Under the pieces are notes generated by a model, which searched no databases, was not told where the DNA came from, and saw only the letters and a program-made list of their open reading frames with translations. Of a DNA stretch of 64,000 nucleotides, positions 7,614-16,645 are shown in pieces (position 1 is the first letter of the stretch; every line of letters begins with the position of its first letter). The stretch is from Streptomyces sp. NBC_00654 (GTDB lineage Bacteria > Actinomycetota > Actinomycetes > Streptomycetales > Streptomycetaceae). The stretch is taken from positions 2,294,001 to 2,358,000 of the forward strand of contig NZ_JAPEOB010000002.1 of assembly GCF_026341775.1 (NCBI RefSeq), written 5' to 3'. The position numbers and the translations under genes are program-made.

Positions 7614-8690
7614 TCAGAGTTCGACGCAGGTACGCAGCGACTCGCCGGTCCTCATCTGGTCCAGGGCGTCGTTGATGCCATCCAGCCGCACCCGGTGAGT
7701 GATCATCGAGGCGAGGTCGATCCGGCCGGCCCGCCAGAGCGCGATGGCCCGTTCGTAGGAGCGCAGGACGTCCCCGCCGCCGTACATGGAGGGCAGGATC
7801 CGCTTCTCGTCGAAGAACAGCTCGAACATGTTGACCTGGAAGTTGTCGTCCATCGCCCCGGCGCCGACGATGCAGAGGGTGCCGCCGCGCCGGGTGTTCT
7901 CGTACGCCGTGCGGGCGGTGGCGGACTTGCCCACGACCTCGAAGACGTAGTCGAAGCCCTCGCCGCCGGTGATCCGCTGCTTGGCGTCGGCGAACTCGTC
8001 CGGGGACACCGCCTCGGTCGCACCGAAGTTCAGCGCGGCCTCGCGCCGGGAGGCGACCGGGTCGACGGCGACGATCTGGGCGGCGCCCTGGACCCGCGCA
8101 CCCTGGATCGTGGAGATGCCGACCCCGCCGCAGCCGATCACGGCGACCGACGAACCGGCCTCCACCCGCGCGGTGTTGATGGCAGCGCCGAGTCCGGTGG
8201 TGACCCCGCAGCCGATCAGCGCGGCGATCTCGTAGGGCACGTCGTCGGGGATCGGGACGGCGCAGCCCGCGCCGACCACGACCTCCTCGGTGAAGGTGCC
8301 GGTGCCCGCGAACCCGAAGACATCGCCGCCGGGACGCTTGAAGTTGGGGGTGCCCGCGTTCATGAAGCCGGCCAGACAGAGCTGTGTCTGACCGCGCCTG
8401 CACGAGGGGCAGGTGCCACAGGCGGGCAGCCAGCAGACCAGCACCCGGTCCCCCTGGCTGAGCCCGGTGACACCGTCGCCGATGTCGAGGACCTCGCCCG
8501 CGCCCTCGTGGCCGGGGATGAAGGGGGCGGGCTGCGGGAGCACGCCGCTCATCGCGGAGATGTCGGAGTGGCACAGTCCGGTGGCCCGGATGCGGAGCTT
8601 GACCTTGCCGGGGCCGAAGCCCACCGCCTCGACATCGTCGAGGACTTCCAGTTTGTCCTGGCCTATCTCGTGCAGTACGGCTGCGCGCAT
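7614..8690 (-). CDS. zinc-dependent alcohol dehydrogenase (MDR superfamily)
   Basis: Medium-chain dehydrogenase, 358 residues. Catalytic zinc ligands are visible in GLCHSDISAMSG and GHEGAGEVLDIG; the structural zinc lobe Cys cluster is CGTCPSCRRGQTQLC; the Rossmann motif is VIGCGGVGIS and the substrate-domain motif GCGVTTGLGAAINTA. Such enzymes oxidise primary or secondary alcohols with NAD+, some using mycothiol adducts. The start at 8690 (MRAAVLHEIGQDK) is the usual one. It lies 27 bp after the MaoC gene and 70 bp before the SDR gene on the same strand, so it is probably cotranscribed from the KstR-box promoter. A role in oxidising the hydroxylated side chain made by the P450 is an attractive inference, not shown. 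Confidence 0.88.
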   Translation of the reverse strand: MRAAVLHEIGQDKLEVLDDVEAVGFGPGKVKLRIRATGLCHSDISAMSGVLPQPAPFIPGHEGAGEVLDIGDGVTGLSQGDRVLVCWLPACGTCPSCRRGQTQLCLAGFMNAGTPNFKRPGGDVFGFAGTGTFTEEVVVGAGCAVPIPDDVPYEIAALIGCGVTTGLGAAINTARVEAGSSVAVIGCGGVGISTIQGARVQGAAQIVAVDPVASRREAALNFGATEAVSPDEFADAKQRITGGEGFDYVFEVVGKSATARTAYENTRRGGTLCIVGAGAMDDNFQVNMFELFFDEKRILPSMYGGGDVLRSYERAIALWRAGRIDLASMITHRVRLDGINDALDQMRTGESLRTCVEL

Positions 8691-8717
8691 GGTGCGGCTC
8701 CCCTCGGATCGGCTCTT

Positions 8718-9572
8718 TCAGGAGTGTTCGACGAGCGTGTCCACCAGAACCGGCGCGTCGTCCCGCTCGACGGCGCTCACCGCGACCTGGATGCGGCCGT
8801 CCCCGGACCACATCCGGATCCGGAGGGTCTCGCCGGGGAAGACCACTCCGGCGAAGCGGGTGCTGTAGGCGGTGACGCGGGTGGCGTCGCCGTCGAGCAG
8901 CGTGTCGGTGACGGCCTTCAGCGTCATGCCGTAGGTGCACAGCCCGTGCAGGATCGGCCGGTCGAAGCCGGCCAGCTTGGCGAACTCCGGGTCGGCGTGC
9001 AGCGGGTTCCAGTCCCCGGAGAGCCGGTAGAGCAGCGCCTGGTCCTCCCGGATCGCCCGTTCGACCGTGTGGTCCGGGGCCCGCTCCGGCGGGACCGGGC
9101 GGGCGGAGGGGCCGCGTTCGCCTCCGAAGCCGCCCTCGCCGCGGACGAAGATCTGGGAGTCGTTGGTCCACAGCGGACCGTCGTCGTCCGATGCCTCGGT
9201 GCGCAGGACGAGGACGGCCGCCTTGCCCTTGTCGTAGACCGCGGCGACCTTCGACGTCTGCACGGCGCGGCCGCGTACCGGGATGGGCCGGTGCACCCGT
9301 ACGGTCTGGCCGCCGTGCAGGACCGCGGCCAGGTCCACCTCGACACCGGGCGAGGAAAGGCCGCCCGCCATGCCGGTGCCCGCTCCCGCGACGGTGGCGA
9401 AGCTCGGCAGCACCTGGAGCCGGGACTCCAGGGTGTAGCGCAGCTCGTCGGGGTCGGTGGCGGGGCTGCCCGCGCCGAGGCCCAGGTGGTAGAGCTGGAT
9501 GTCCTTGTGGTCCCAGCCGATCTCGGCTCGGCGGGGTTCGGCGGCGACCGCCGCTACGGCGTCAATGGGCAT
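8718..9572 (-). CDS. MaoC-family 2-enoyl-CoA hydratase (Hsd4B/HsdY-like)
   Basis: Two-hotdog MaoC hydratase, 284 residues, cytosolic. N-terminal half has WDHKDIQLYHLGLGAG; the C-terminal half carries the hydratase-2 signature with catalytic Asp and His in DWNPLHADPEFAKLAGF and ILHGLCTYGM. The pattern closely follows, from memory, mycobacterial Rv3538 (Hsd4B), which hydrates steroid side-chain enoyl-CoA esters and belongs to the KstR regulon. Start ATG at 9572 (MPIDAVAAV) with AAGGAG about 10 bases upstream; longer frames reading back to 9938 run across the operator region. First gene of a three-gene operon with the alcohol dehydrogenase and SDR. Confidence 0.88.
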   Translation of the reverse strand: MPIDAVAAVAAEPRRAEIGWDHKDIQLYHLGLGAGSPATDPDELRYTLESRLQVLPSFATVAGAGTGMAGGLSSPGVEVDLAAVLHGGQTVRVHRPIPVRGRAVQTSKVAAVYDKGKAAVLVLRTEASDDDGPLWTNDSQIFVRGEGGFGGERGPSARPVPPERAPDHTVERAIREDQALLYRLSGDWNPLHADPEFAKLAGFDRPILHGLCTYGMTLKAVTDTLLDGDATRVTAYSTRFAGVVFPGETLRIRMWSGDGRIQVAVSAVERDDAPVLVDTLVEHS

Positions 9573-9667
9573 GGGGAAGCCGCTCCTTGATGGTGGGAAG
9601 ACCTCGGCACGACCGTCCGCACCGTCGGCCGCACCGAGGTCGTGCGGGACCGGCCGGCACGTCCGTT

Positions 9668-9683
9668 CTAGAACGCGTTCTAG
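9668..9683. promoter_or_regulatory. KstR-type operator, perfect palindrome
   Basis: CTAGAACGCGTTCTAG is a 16-bp perfect palindrome containing an exact match to the KstR consensus TNNAACNNGTTNNA. It lies about 96-111 bp upstream of the MaoC start, in the gap to the divergent ABC transporter. A KstR-like repressor is encoded at 32249-32860. Confidence 0.85.
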
Positions 9684-9727
9684 CCGATGGCCCATGTATA
9701 ACGCAGCCCCCGGGAGTTGTGAAGCCT

Positions 9728-9744
9728 GCTGACGACATGTCAGA
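9728..9744. promoter_or_regulatory. second-motif inverted repeat (TCTGACG-N3-CGTCAGA type)
   Basis: GCTGACGACATGTCAGA matches 12 of 14 fixed positions of the motif that recurs at 16661, 26873, 44411 and 54324, each in a promoter of a lipid/steroid-type gene. It is an inverted repeat CTGAC-N5-GTCAG. The cognate regulator is unknown. Confidence 0.65.
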
Positions 9745-9780
9745 TGAGTGGCCCCGCAGGCCCGGACGCACCTTCCGGCC

Positions 9781-9794
9781 ATGACATTTGTCAT
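9781..9794. promoter_or_regulatory. perfect palindrome upstream of ABC exporter
   Basis: ATGACATTTGTCAT, a 14-bp palindrome with TGACA half-sites, lies 60-73 bp upstream of the ABC ATPase start. It resembles operators of LuxR-type response regulators that control ABC-2 exporters, but no such regulator is adjacent, so this is inference. Confidence 0.5.
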
Positions 9795-9853
9795 CGCGGA
9801 GCCCGTACACGCGGCTCTGCCGCGGACCCCGTGCCCTGCGTAGCGTCGTGGCC

Positions 9854-10933
9854 ATGAGGAAGACAACGGGGACAGCGGCCGGGACAGCGGCCGGGACAGC
9901 GGCCGGGACAGCGGCCGGAACGGCGGCGGGGACAGCACCGGGGCCGGCGGAAGGGACAGCGGTGGCGGGGCCCGCGGTGGTCTTCACCGGGACGGTCAAG
10001 ACGTTCGGCAGGGCGGACCGGGCGGTACGGGCCGTCGACGGCGTCGACCTGGAGATCGGGCGCGGTGAGACGGTGGCGCTGCTCGGCCGCAACGGGGCGG
10101 GCAAGTCGACCACCATCAGCCTGCTGCTCGGTCTGAACGACCCGGACTCCGGCACCGTACGGCTCCTGGGCCGCTCCCCCGACGAGGCGGTGCGCGCCGG
10201 TCTGGTGGGCGCGATGCTCCAGGACGGGCGGCCCATCCCCCGGGTGACGGTCCGCGAACTGGTCCGCTTCATCGCCTCCACCTACCCGCGCCCGATGCCG
10301 GTCGAGGACGCGCTCGCTCTCGCGGGTGTCACCTCGTACGCGGACCGGCGCGTCGACAAGCTCTCCGGCGGCCAGATCCAGCGGGTCCGCTTCGCCGTCG
10401 CGCTGGCGGGCAATCCGGAACTCGTCGTCCTGGACGAGCCGACCGCCGCCCTGGACGTGGAGGCCCGGCGCGCGTTCTGGCAGTCGATGCGGTCCTTCGC
10501 CGGACGCGGCAACACCGTTCTGTTCTCCACGCACTATCTGGAGGAGGCCGACGAGAACGCCGACCGGATCGTCGTCATCGACCGGGGCCGGATCGTCGCG
10601 GACGGCAGCGGTGACCGGATCCGGCGCTCGGCCGGCGGGAACCTCGTCTCCTTCGACCTGGCGGGAACCCCGTTCGACCCGGCGGGAAACCCGGCGGACG
10701 GCCTGGAGCTGCTGCCGGGTGTGGTCGGTGCCGAGGTGCGCGGCCCGCGGGCGCACCTTCGGACGGACGACTCCGACGCGACCGTCGTGGAGCTGGCCAG
10801 GATCGGTGCCGTCCGTGGCCTGACCGTGTCCCGGGCGACGCTGGAGGACGCCTTCCTGGCCCTGACCGCGCCCGCCGAATCCCGCCTTCCCGTCGCTTCC
10901 CACCCCGCCGGCGCCTCCGAGGAGACCGTGTGA
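9854..10933 (+). CDS. ABC-2 exporter ATP-binding protein
   Basis: DrrA/CcmA-type ATPase of about 359 residues that would power drug or lipid export with the coupled permease. Walker A GRNGAGKSTT, Q-loop region GAMLQDGRP, signature LSGGQIQRVRFA, Walker B LVVLDEPTAALD and switch His in FSTHYLEEADE. The chosen start (MRKTTGTAAGTAAG) puts a run of Gly-Thr-Ala-Ala repeats at residues 6-28, encoded by a 12-bp tandem repeat; this tail is probably disordered and may vary between strains. A later start that skips it cannot be excluded, although no internal ATG/GTG with a clear ribosome site is apparent before the ATPase fold. Divergent from the MaoC operon. Substrate unknown. Confidence 0.9.
   Translation: MRKTTGTAAGTAAGTAAGTAAGTAAGTAPGPAEGTAVAGPAVVFTGTVKTFGRADRAVRAVDGVDLEIGRGETVALLGRNGAGKSTTISLLLGLNDPDSGTVRLLGRSPDEAVRAGLVGAMLQDGRPIPRVTVRELVRFIASTYPRPMPVEDALALAGVTSYADRRVDKLSGGQIQRVRFAVALAGNPELVVLDEPTAALDVEARRAFWQSMRSFAGRGNTVLFSTHYLEEADENADRIVVIDRGRIVADGSGDRIRRSAGGNLVSFDLAGTPFDPAGNPADGLELLPGVVGAEVRGPRAHLRTDDSDATVVELARIGAVRGLTVSRATLEDAFLALTAPAESRLPVASHPAGASEETV
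9869..9940 (+). repeat. 12-bp tandem repeat coding for Gly-Thr-Ala-Ala
   Basis: Four perfect copies of GGGACAGCGGCC (9869-9916) followed by degenerate copies, within the N-terminus of the ABC ATPase gene. Unit length is a multiple of three, so copy-number change would keep the frame. Confidence 0.85.
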
Positions 10934-11655
10934 TGCTGCCCTACATCGTGCTCGAAATCCGCCGGACCCTGCGCGACAGCGTCTTCCTGATCTTCGGAAC
11001 GGGGATGCCCGTGATGATGTATCTGCTCTTCACCAACCTGGGGGACGGCGGGGAGTACGCCGACTGGAAGGCCGCGTCGATGGTCGGCATGGCGGCGTAC
11101 GGGGCGCTCGGCTCCGCCATGGCCATCGGTACCGGGATCGCCTCCGACAAGTCCCTCGGCTGGCTCCAGCAGTTGCGGATCACCCCGCTCGACCCGACCC
11201 GGGCCGTCGTGGGCCGGGCGGTCAGCGGCTCGGTGACCGTACTGCCGACCATCGTGGCGGTCCTGCTGGCCGGAGCCCTGGTCAACGGGGTGCGGCTGGC
11301 GGCCTGGCAGTGGATCGCGCTGGTGCTGCTGCTGTGGATCGGGGCACTGCCGTTCACCCTGCTCGGCATCGGCAACGGCTACCGGCTCACTCCGCAGGGC
11401 ACCGGAGTGGTCAATGTGGCGTGCCTGATGGGCTTCGCGGTCGTCGGCGGGCTGTGGTTCCCGCTCGGGGCGTTCCCCGCGTGGCTGCGTTCCGTCGGCG
11501 AGTACACCCCGGCCCACGGCTTCGCCGACCTCGGCTGGTCGGCCGTCGCGGGGCACGCGCCGGGCGCCGGGTCCGTCGCCGTACTCGCCGGGTGGCTGCT
11601 GCTCTTCGGCGGATACGCGGTGGTCTCGTACCGCCGCTCCGCGAGAACGGTGTGA
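10933..11655 (+). CDS. ABC-2 type permease
   Basis: About 240-residue integral membrane protein with six predicted transmembrane segments (for example around VFLIFGTGMPVMMYLLF, VLPTIVAVLLAGALV, IALVLLLWIGALPFTLLG and a final SVAVLAGWLLLFGGYAVVSYRR). It is the membrane partner of the preceding ATPase; the ATG at 10933 overlaps the ATPase stop by one base (an in-frame GTG sits at 10930), so the pair is translationally coupled. The family exports drugs, lipids or antibiotics; the cargo cannot be told. The gene ends 29 bp before the convergent MFS gene. Confidence 0.88.
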   Translation: MLPYIVLEIRRTLRDSVFLIFGTGMPVMMYLLFTNLGDGGEYADWKAASMVGMAAYGALGSAMAIGTGIASDKSLGWLQQLRITPLDPTRAVVGRAVSGSVTVLPTIVAVLLAGALVNGVRLAAWQWIALVLLLWIGALPFTLLGIGNGYRLTPQGTGVVNVACLMGFAVVGGLWFPLGAFPAWLRSVGEYTPAHGFADLGWSAVAGHAPGAGSVAVLAGWLLLFGGYAVVSYRRSARTV

Positions 11656-11684
11656 CGGGCCCGCACCGGCCCCGGCGCGCCCCG

Positions 11685-13127
11685 TCAGGGCCTCGTGGAC
11701 CGGGCCCGCCGCCCCGGCAGCCACAGCAGCATCAGCACCACCCCGGCCAGCAGCACCGCGGCCGCCGTGCGGAAGGCCATCGCGTACCCGGCGGTGACCT
11801 CGGCCGCGACCGCGGAGCCTTCGGTGCGGGCGGCGGCGACCGTGGAGAGCACGGCGAGGCCGAGCGCGCCGCCCATGGTGCGGGAGGTGTTGACGAGTCC
11901 GGAGACGAGGCCCGCGTCGCCGGATGCCGCGCCCGAGGTGGCGAGGGCCGCCAGCGGTGTGGAGGCGAGCCCCGAACCGCCCATCATCAGGATGCCGGGG
12001 AGGAGGATCCCGGTGACGTAGGGGCTGTCGACGGTCATGGCCGACTGCCAGCCGAAGCCCGCCGCGGTGACCAGGACACCGGTCACCGCCAGCCCCTTCG
12101 CCCCGATGATCGCCATCAGACGCGGAGCGGCCTTCGAGCCGATGACGACGGCGACCGAGGTCGGCAGCAGCGCGACCCCGGCCAGCCAGGGCGTGTAGCC
12201 CAGCACGTTCTGCGCGTACACCGTCATGAAGTACCACATGGAGAAGGTGGCGGACCCGATCAGGAACATCGCCACGTTCGCCGAGGACACCGCCCGGACA
12301 CCGAGGACCCGCAGCGGGACCAGCGGAGCGGCCGTCAGGACCTCCACCAGGACGAAGGCGGCGAGCAGCAGCAGCCCGCCGAGCAGGGGTACGAGGGTGG
12401 CCGGGGCGGCCCATCCCTCGGCCTCGGTCTGCGCGATCCCGTACGCGACGGAGGCGAGGCCCGCCGTGACGAGGACGGCGCCCAGCAGGTCGATCCGGCG
12501 CCGGTCGCCCGCCCGGCCCTCGGCCAGCCAGAGCACGGCGCCGGCCAGCACGACGGCACCGATGGGCACATTGACCAGCAGGACCCAGCGCCAGGAGAAG
12601 GCGTCGGTGAGCACCCCGCCGATCAGTCCCCCGGCCGCGCCGCCGCCCGCGCCGACCGCCATCCAGGTCCCGATCGCCCTGGTACGGGCGGGGCCCTCGG
12701 GGACGGCGGCGGTGAGGATGGTGAGGGTGGCGGGCGCGAGGACGGCCGCGCCGAGCCCCTGGGCGGCGCGGGCGGCGAGGAGTTGCCAGCCCTCCTGGGC
12801 CAGACCGCCCGCGAGGGAGGCCGCGGTGAACACACCGAGCCCGATCAGGAACATCCTCTTGCGGCCGTAGATGTCCGCCGCCCGGCCGCCGAGCAGCATG
12901 AATCCGGCGAACGCGATCGAGTAGGCGTTGACGACCCACTGGAGTGCCGCGGTGCTCAGCCCCAGATCGGTCCGCATCGAGGGCAGCGCCACGTTGACGA
13001 CGGCCACGTCGAGGACGACGAGGAACTGACCGGTGCAGGCCGCGAGCACGACGGCCCAGGTGCGGGGTCTTATCCGGGTGGGGGTGCGGGCGGGTACGGG
13101 TGTGGAGACGTCAGGCATGGAGGTCAT
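11685..13127 (-). CDS. MFS transporter, DHA2 (EmrB/QacA) family
   Basis: About 480 residues with 14 predicted transmembrane helices; motif A-like GGRAADIYGRKRMF between TM2 and TM3, TM1 ACTGQFLVVLDVAVVNVALPS typical of DHA2 drug:H+ antiporters, and motif C-like GAGGGAAGGLIGGVLTD. The start is taken at 13127 (MTSMPDVSTPVPARTPT); an ATG at 13118 is an alternative, and no strong ribosome site favours either. It follows the thiolase gene by 35 bp on the same strand, so it may be the third gene of the FadE-thiolase operon and hence under the same KstR box. It could export a toxic intermediate or import substrate; direction and substrate are inferred only. Confidence 0.87.
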   Translation of the reverse strand: MTSMPDVSTPVPARTPTRIRPRTWAVVLAACTGQFLVVLDVAVVNVALPSMRTDLGLSTAALQWVVNAYSIAFAGFMLLGGRAADIYGRKRMFLIGLGVFTAASLAGGLAQEGWQLLAARAAQGLGAAVLAPATLTILTAAVPEGPARTRAIGTWMAVGAGGGAAGGLIGGVLTDAFSWRWVLLVNVPIGAVVLAGAVLWLAEGRAGDRRRIDLLGAVLVTAGLASVAYGIAQTEAEGWAAPATLVPLLGGLLLLAAFVLVEVLTAAPLVPLRVLGVRAVSSANVAMFLIGSATFSMWYFMTVYAQNVLGYTPWLAGVALLPTSVAVVIGSKAAPRLMAIIGAKGLAVTGVLVTAAGFGWQSAMTVDSPYVTGILLPGILMMGGSGLASTPLAALATSGAASGDAGLVSGLVNTSRTMGGALGLAVLSTVAAARTEGSAVAAEVTAGYAMAFRTAAAVLLAGVVLMLLWLPGRRARSTRP

Positions 13128-13162
13128 GGTCGCAGGCGCCCGGTGCTCCGTACACGGGAGTG

Positions 13163-14362
13163 TCAGCGGCGCAGCAGGGTCACCACCGCCGCCCCGCCGA
13201 GCCCGATGTTGTGCGCGAGGGCGGTGCGTGCGCCCGGGACCTGCCGGGCCCCCGCCTCGCCCCGCAACTGCCAGGTCAGCTCGGCGGCCTGGGCGAGCCC
13301 GGTGGCGCCCAGCGGGTGGCCCTTGGAGATCAGCCCGCCGGACGGATTGACGACCCACCGGCCGCCGTAGGTGGTCGCTCCGGACTCCACGAGCTTTCCG
13401 GACTCGCCCTCGCCGCACAGGCCGAGGGCCTCATAGGTGAGGAGCTCGTTGATGGAGAAGCAGTCGTGCAGCTCGATCACGTCGAGGTCCTCGGCGCCGA
13501 GGCCGGAGGCCTCGTACACCTGCTGCGCGGCGGCCCGTGACACCGGCGCCCCGACGGCGTCGACGCAGGTGCCGGAGGCGAAGGACGCCTCGGTGTCGGT
13601 CGCCATGGCCTGGGCGGCGATCTCCACGGCCCGGTCGCCGAGCCCGTGCTGTTCGACGAAGCGTTCCGAGACGACGACGGCGGCGGCCGAGCCGTCGGAG
13701 GTGGGTGAGCACTGGAGCTTGGTCAGCGGCCGGTGGACGGTCCGGGCGGCGAGGATCTCCTCGACCGTGTACGGGTCCTGGAACTGGGCGTACGGGTTGT
13801 TCACCGAGTGCCGGTGGTTCTTGGCGCCGACCGCCGCGAGCTGTGCCGCCGTCGTCCCGTAGCGCTCCATGTGTTCGCGGGCCGCGTTGCCGAAGATCTG
13901 GGCGGTGGGCGGGGACATCTCGAAGCCGTGCGCGGCGGCCATGATCCCGTAGTGCCGGGCGACGGGCGAGGTCTTGAAGTCGGCCGCTCCGCCGTCCGCG
14001 CCACCGCCGCCGAGCGAGCCGCGCGCCATCTTCTCGAAGCCGAGGGCGAGCACGCAGTCGCTGATCCCGCCCGCGACGAACTGCCGGGCCATCATGAGCG
14101 CGGTCGAGCCGGTGGCGCAGTTGTTGTTGACGTTGTAGACGGGGACGCCGGTCAGGCCGAGTTCGTAGACGGCCCGCTGTCCGGCCGTCGAGGGCTGGAA
14201 GCAGTAGCCCACGGGCACCTGCTCGACCTGGTCGTACCGGATTCCGGCGTCGTCGAGGGCCTTGGTGCCCGCTTCCTTCGCCATGTCCCAGTACTGCCAG
14301 TCGCGGGTCTCGGGCTTCTCGAACTTCGTCATCCCGACGCCGACGATGTACGCCTTCATCAT
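13163..14362 (-). CDS. SCP2-type thiolase / lipid-transfer protein (Ltp1-like)
   Basis: Thiolase-fold protein of 399 residues related to sterol-carrier-protein-X thiolases and mycobacterial Ltp1. Visible motifs: nucleophile Cys in [28 protein letters not shown] (the SCP2-thiolase-specific Cys), and [17 protein letters not shown] with the catalytic His; the final segment [12 protein letters not shown] lacks the second active-site Cys of ordinary thiolases, as expected for this subfamily. Role: cleavage or retro-aldol release of an acyl unit from a 3-keto or 3-hydroxyacyl-CoA of a branched chain. Starts with a double ATG (14362 or 14359) after GAAGG. It begins 9 bp after the FadE stop, so the two are cotranscribed. 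Confidence 0.88.
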   Translation of the reverse strand: MMKAYIVGVGMTKFEKPETRDWQYWDMAKEAGTKALDDAGIRYDQVEQVPVGYCFQPSTAGQRAVYELGLTGVPVYNVNNNCATGSTALMMARQFVAGGISDCVLALGFEKMARGSLGGGGADGGAADFKTSPVARHYGIMAAAHGFEMSPPTAQIFGNAAREHMERYGTTAAQLAAVGAKNHRHSVNNPYAQFQDPYTVEEILAARTVHRPLTKLQCSPTSDGSAAAVVVSERFVEQHGLGDRAVEIAAQAMATDTEASFASGTCVDAVGAPVSRAAAQQVYEASGLGAEDLDVIELHDCFSINELLTYEALGLCGEGESGKLVESGATTYGGRWVVNPSGGLISKGHPLGATGLAQAAELTWQLRGEAGARQVPGARTALAHNIGLGGAAVVTLLRR

Positions 14363-14371
14363 GTGTGCCCT

Positions 14372-16603
14372 TCAGTCCTTGGGGAGGCCGAGGATGCGCT
14401 CGGCGACGACATTGAGCTGGACCTGTGTGGTGCCGCCCGCGATGGTCAGGCAGCGCGACATGAGGAAGCCGTGCACGGCCCGTTCGGTGCCGTCCTCGGC
14501 GGTGGCGCCCGCCGGGCCGAGCAGTTCCAGGGTGAGTTCGGCGACCTTCTGCTGGTGGGTGGTCTGGATGAGCTTGCGGACGGAGGCTCCGGCGCCCGGC
14601 TCCCGTCCGGCGACCTGCTGGAGCGTGGTGCGCAGACCGATGCAGGCCAGGGCGTGGGCCTCGGCGGCGAGCGCGCCGACGCGCGCCCGGCCCGCTCCGT
14701 CGAGCTCGGCGGAACGGGCGATCAGTGCTTCGAGCCCGGTGTCGAAGGTCATCTGGTCGGCCATGTGGACACGTTCGTTGCCCAGGGTGTCGCGGGCGAC
14801 GCGCCAGCCGTCGCCGACCTCACCGACGACCGCGTCGGCCGGCAGCAGGACATCGTCGAAGTACACCTCGTTGAAGAGGGCGTCCCCGGTGATCTCCTTC
14901 AGCGGGCGGATGTCGATGCCCCGGGCGTTCTTCATGTCCACCAGGAAGTAGGTGAGTCCCCGGTGCTTGGGGGCGTCCGGGTCGGTCCGGGCCAGCAGGA
15001 TGCCGTGGTCGGCCGACCGCGCGGCGCTCGTCCAGACCTTCTGGCCGGTGACACGCCAGCCCTCGTCGGTCCGTACCGCCCTGGTGCGCAGCGAGGCGAG
15101 GTCGGATCCGGCGCCCGGCTCGGAGAAGAGCTGGCACCACAGGAGTTCGCCGCGCAGGGTGGCCGGCAGGTAGCGGTCCTGCTGCTCCTTCGTCCCGTAC
15201 GCGATCAGCGAGGGCACCACCCAGGTGGCGATGCCGAGGCCGCTGACCTTGATGCCCTGGTCCTTCAACTCCTGTTGTACCGCGAGCTGTTGTACGGGCC
15301 CGGCGTCCAGGCCGTACGGGGCGGGCAGATGCGGGGCCGCGTAGCCCGCCGGGGCGAGGGCGCGGCGGGCCTCCCGGGGGCCCAGGCCCCGGGCGGCCGC
15401 GAGGTGTTCGCGTGCCTCGGCGCGGTGACGGGCGGCCTCGGCGGGGAGTTCCAGGGTGAGTTCGCGGCGGGCGCCGCCTTCGGCGAGCCGGGCGGCCCGC
15501 AGCCGGTGGGCGTCCCCGGCGCCGAGCAGCTGGCGTGCGACCACGGCGCGGCGCAGCTGGAGGTGGGCGTCGTGCTCCCAGGTGAAGCCGATGCCGCCGA
15601 GGATCTGGATGCAGTCCTTGGCGCAGCTGTACGCGGCGTCGAGTGCGGTGGCCGCGGCGAGGGCGGCGGTCAGCCCCCTCGCCCCGGCGCTCCCGCCGGA
15701 CGCGCCCACGCCGCTCTCGTCCGCGGTGCGGGCGGCGTCCCAGGTCAGGGCGCGGGCCTGCTCGACGCGGACGAGCATGTCGGCGCAGAGGTGTTTGACC
15801 CCCTGGAACTGTCCGATGGGGCGGCCGAACTGTTCGCGGACCTTGGCGTGTTCGGCGGCCGTCGCCAGGGACCGGGCGGCGCTTCCGCAGGCGTCGGCGG
15901 CGAACAGGGTGGCGGCGAGGTCGCGGACGAGCGCGGAGTCGGCCGGTACCGCGCGGTGCGCGGGGACGCGTACGCCGTCGGCCCGTATCCCCGCGGTGGT
16001 CCGGGTCGGGTCGACACCGCGGTGCGGGCGTACGGTCAGTCCGTCCGTGGCGGCGTCGACGGCGAACCAGCGCGGCCCGTCCGCGGTGGCGGCGGGGAGC
16101 AGCAGCAGATCGGCCTCGGCTCCGGAGAGTACGGGCGGGGCCGTGCCGTCAAGGAGGTGGCCCTCCCCGTCCTCGACCGCGGTGAGGGTGCCGGGGGCCA
16201 GGGCGAGGGCGCCGATGCGGGCGCCGGTGGCAAGGGCGCCCACGAGTTCACCCCGCTCCGCGCCGGGCGCCGCCGCCCCGGCCGCCGCGCCCGCCCCGGC
16301 CAGCACCGCGGCGGTGAGCGCACTGGCCAGATATGGCCCCGGAAGCGAGGCGTGGGCGGCCTCTTCGAGGACCACGGCGAGGTCCAGGAGCCCGCCGCCC
16401 CCGCCCCCGTACTCCTCGGGCAGATGGATGCCAGGCAGGCCCTGTTCGACCAGCCGTTCCCAGTGCGCGGGGCGTGCGCCGGGGACGGGCGGGGCCTGCG
16501 CGTCGAGGATCTTACGGATCTCCTCAGGTGGCACGGCACGGGCCAGGCATCCTCGTACGGCCTGCGCCACATCGCGGTGTTCTTCGGTGATTCCGATGCC
16601 CAT
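14372..16603 (-). CDS. two-domain acyl-CoA dehydrogenase (FadE34-like)
   Basis: A 743-residue tandem fusion of two acyl-CoA dehydrogenase domains. The N-terminal copy (about 1-345) has REQFGRPIGQFQGVKH and QILGGIGFTWEHDAHLQL; the C-terminal copy (about 385-743) has FSEPGAGSDLASL, GQKVWTSAA and FNEVYFDDVLLPADAVVG. Fused two-domain enzymes of this size are known from steroid side-chain oxidation (FadE34/ChsE3 of M. tuberculosis), where one copy supplies the catalytic base and FAD site. The predicted reaction is FAD-dependent alpha,beta-dehydrogenation of a branched or steroid acyl-CoA. Start ATG 16603 (MGIGITEEHRDV) with GAGGA six bases upstream. It heads an operon with the SCP2 thiolase and perhaps the MFS gene, downstream of a KstR box. 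Confidence 0.9.
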   Translation of the reverse strand: MGIGITEEHRDVAQAVRGCLARAVPPEEIRKILDAQAPPVPGARPAHWERLVEQGLPGIHLPEEYGGGGGGLLDLAVVLEEAAHASLPGPYLASALTAAVLAGAGAAAGAAAPGAERGELVGALATGARIGALALAPGTLTAVEDGEGHLLDGTAPPVLSGAEADLLLLPAATADGPRWFAVDAATDGLTVRPHRGVDPTRTTAGIRADGVRVPAHRAVPADSALVRDLAATLFAADACGSAARSLATAAEHAKVREQFGRPIGQFQGVKHLCADMLVRVEQARALTWDAARTADESGVGASGGSAGARGLTAALAAATALDAAYSCAKDCIQILGGIGFTWEHDAHLQLRRAVVARQLLGAGDAHRLRAARLAEGGARRELTLELPAEAARHRAEAREHLAAARGLGPREARRALAPAGYAAPHLPAPYGLDAGPVQQLAVQQELKDQGIKVSGLGIATWVVPSLIAYGTKEQQDRYLPATLRGELLWCQLFSEPGAGSDLASLRTRAVRTDEGWRVTGQKVWTSAARSADHGILLARTDPDAPKHRGLTYFLVDMKNARGIDIRPLKEITGDALFNEVYFDDVLLPADAVVGEVGDGWRVARDTLGNERVHMADQMTFDTGLEALIARSAELDGAGRARVGALAAEAHALACIGLRTTLQQVAGREPGAGASVRKLIQTTHQQKVAELTLELLGPAGATAEDGTERAVHGFLMSRCLTIAGGTTQVQLNVVAERILGLPKD

Positions 16604-16645
16604 TGCGGATCCTCGCCGGTCGCAGCCACTGGAACGGCGCAAGGG

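Noticed and set aside
9573..10281. Minus-strand frames running back from MaoC across the operator region and over the ABC gene
   Set aside because: They would include the palindromic operators as codons and lack any family signature; the MaoC start at 9572 has a good ribosome site.
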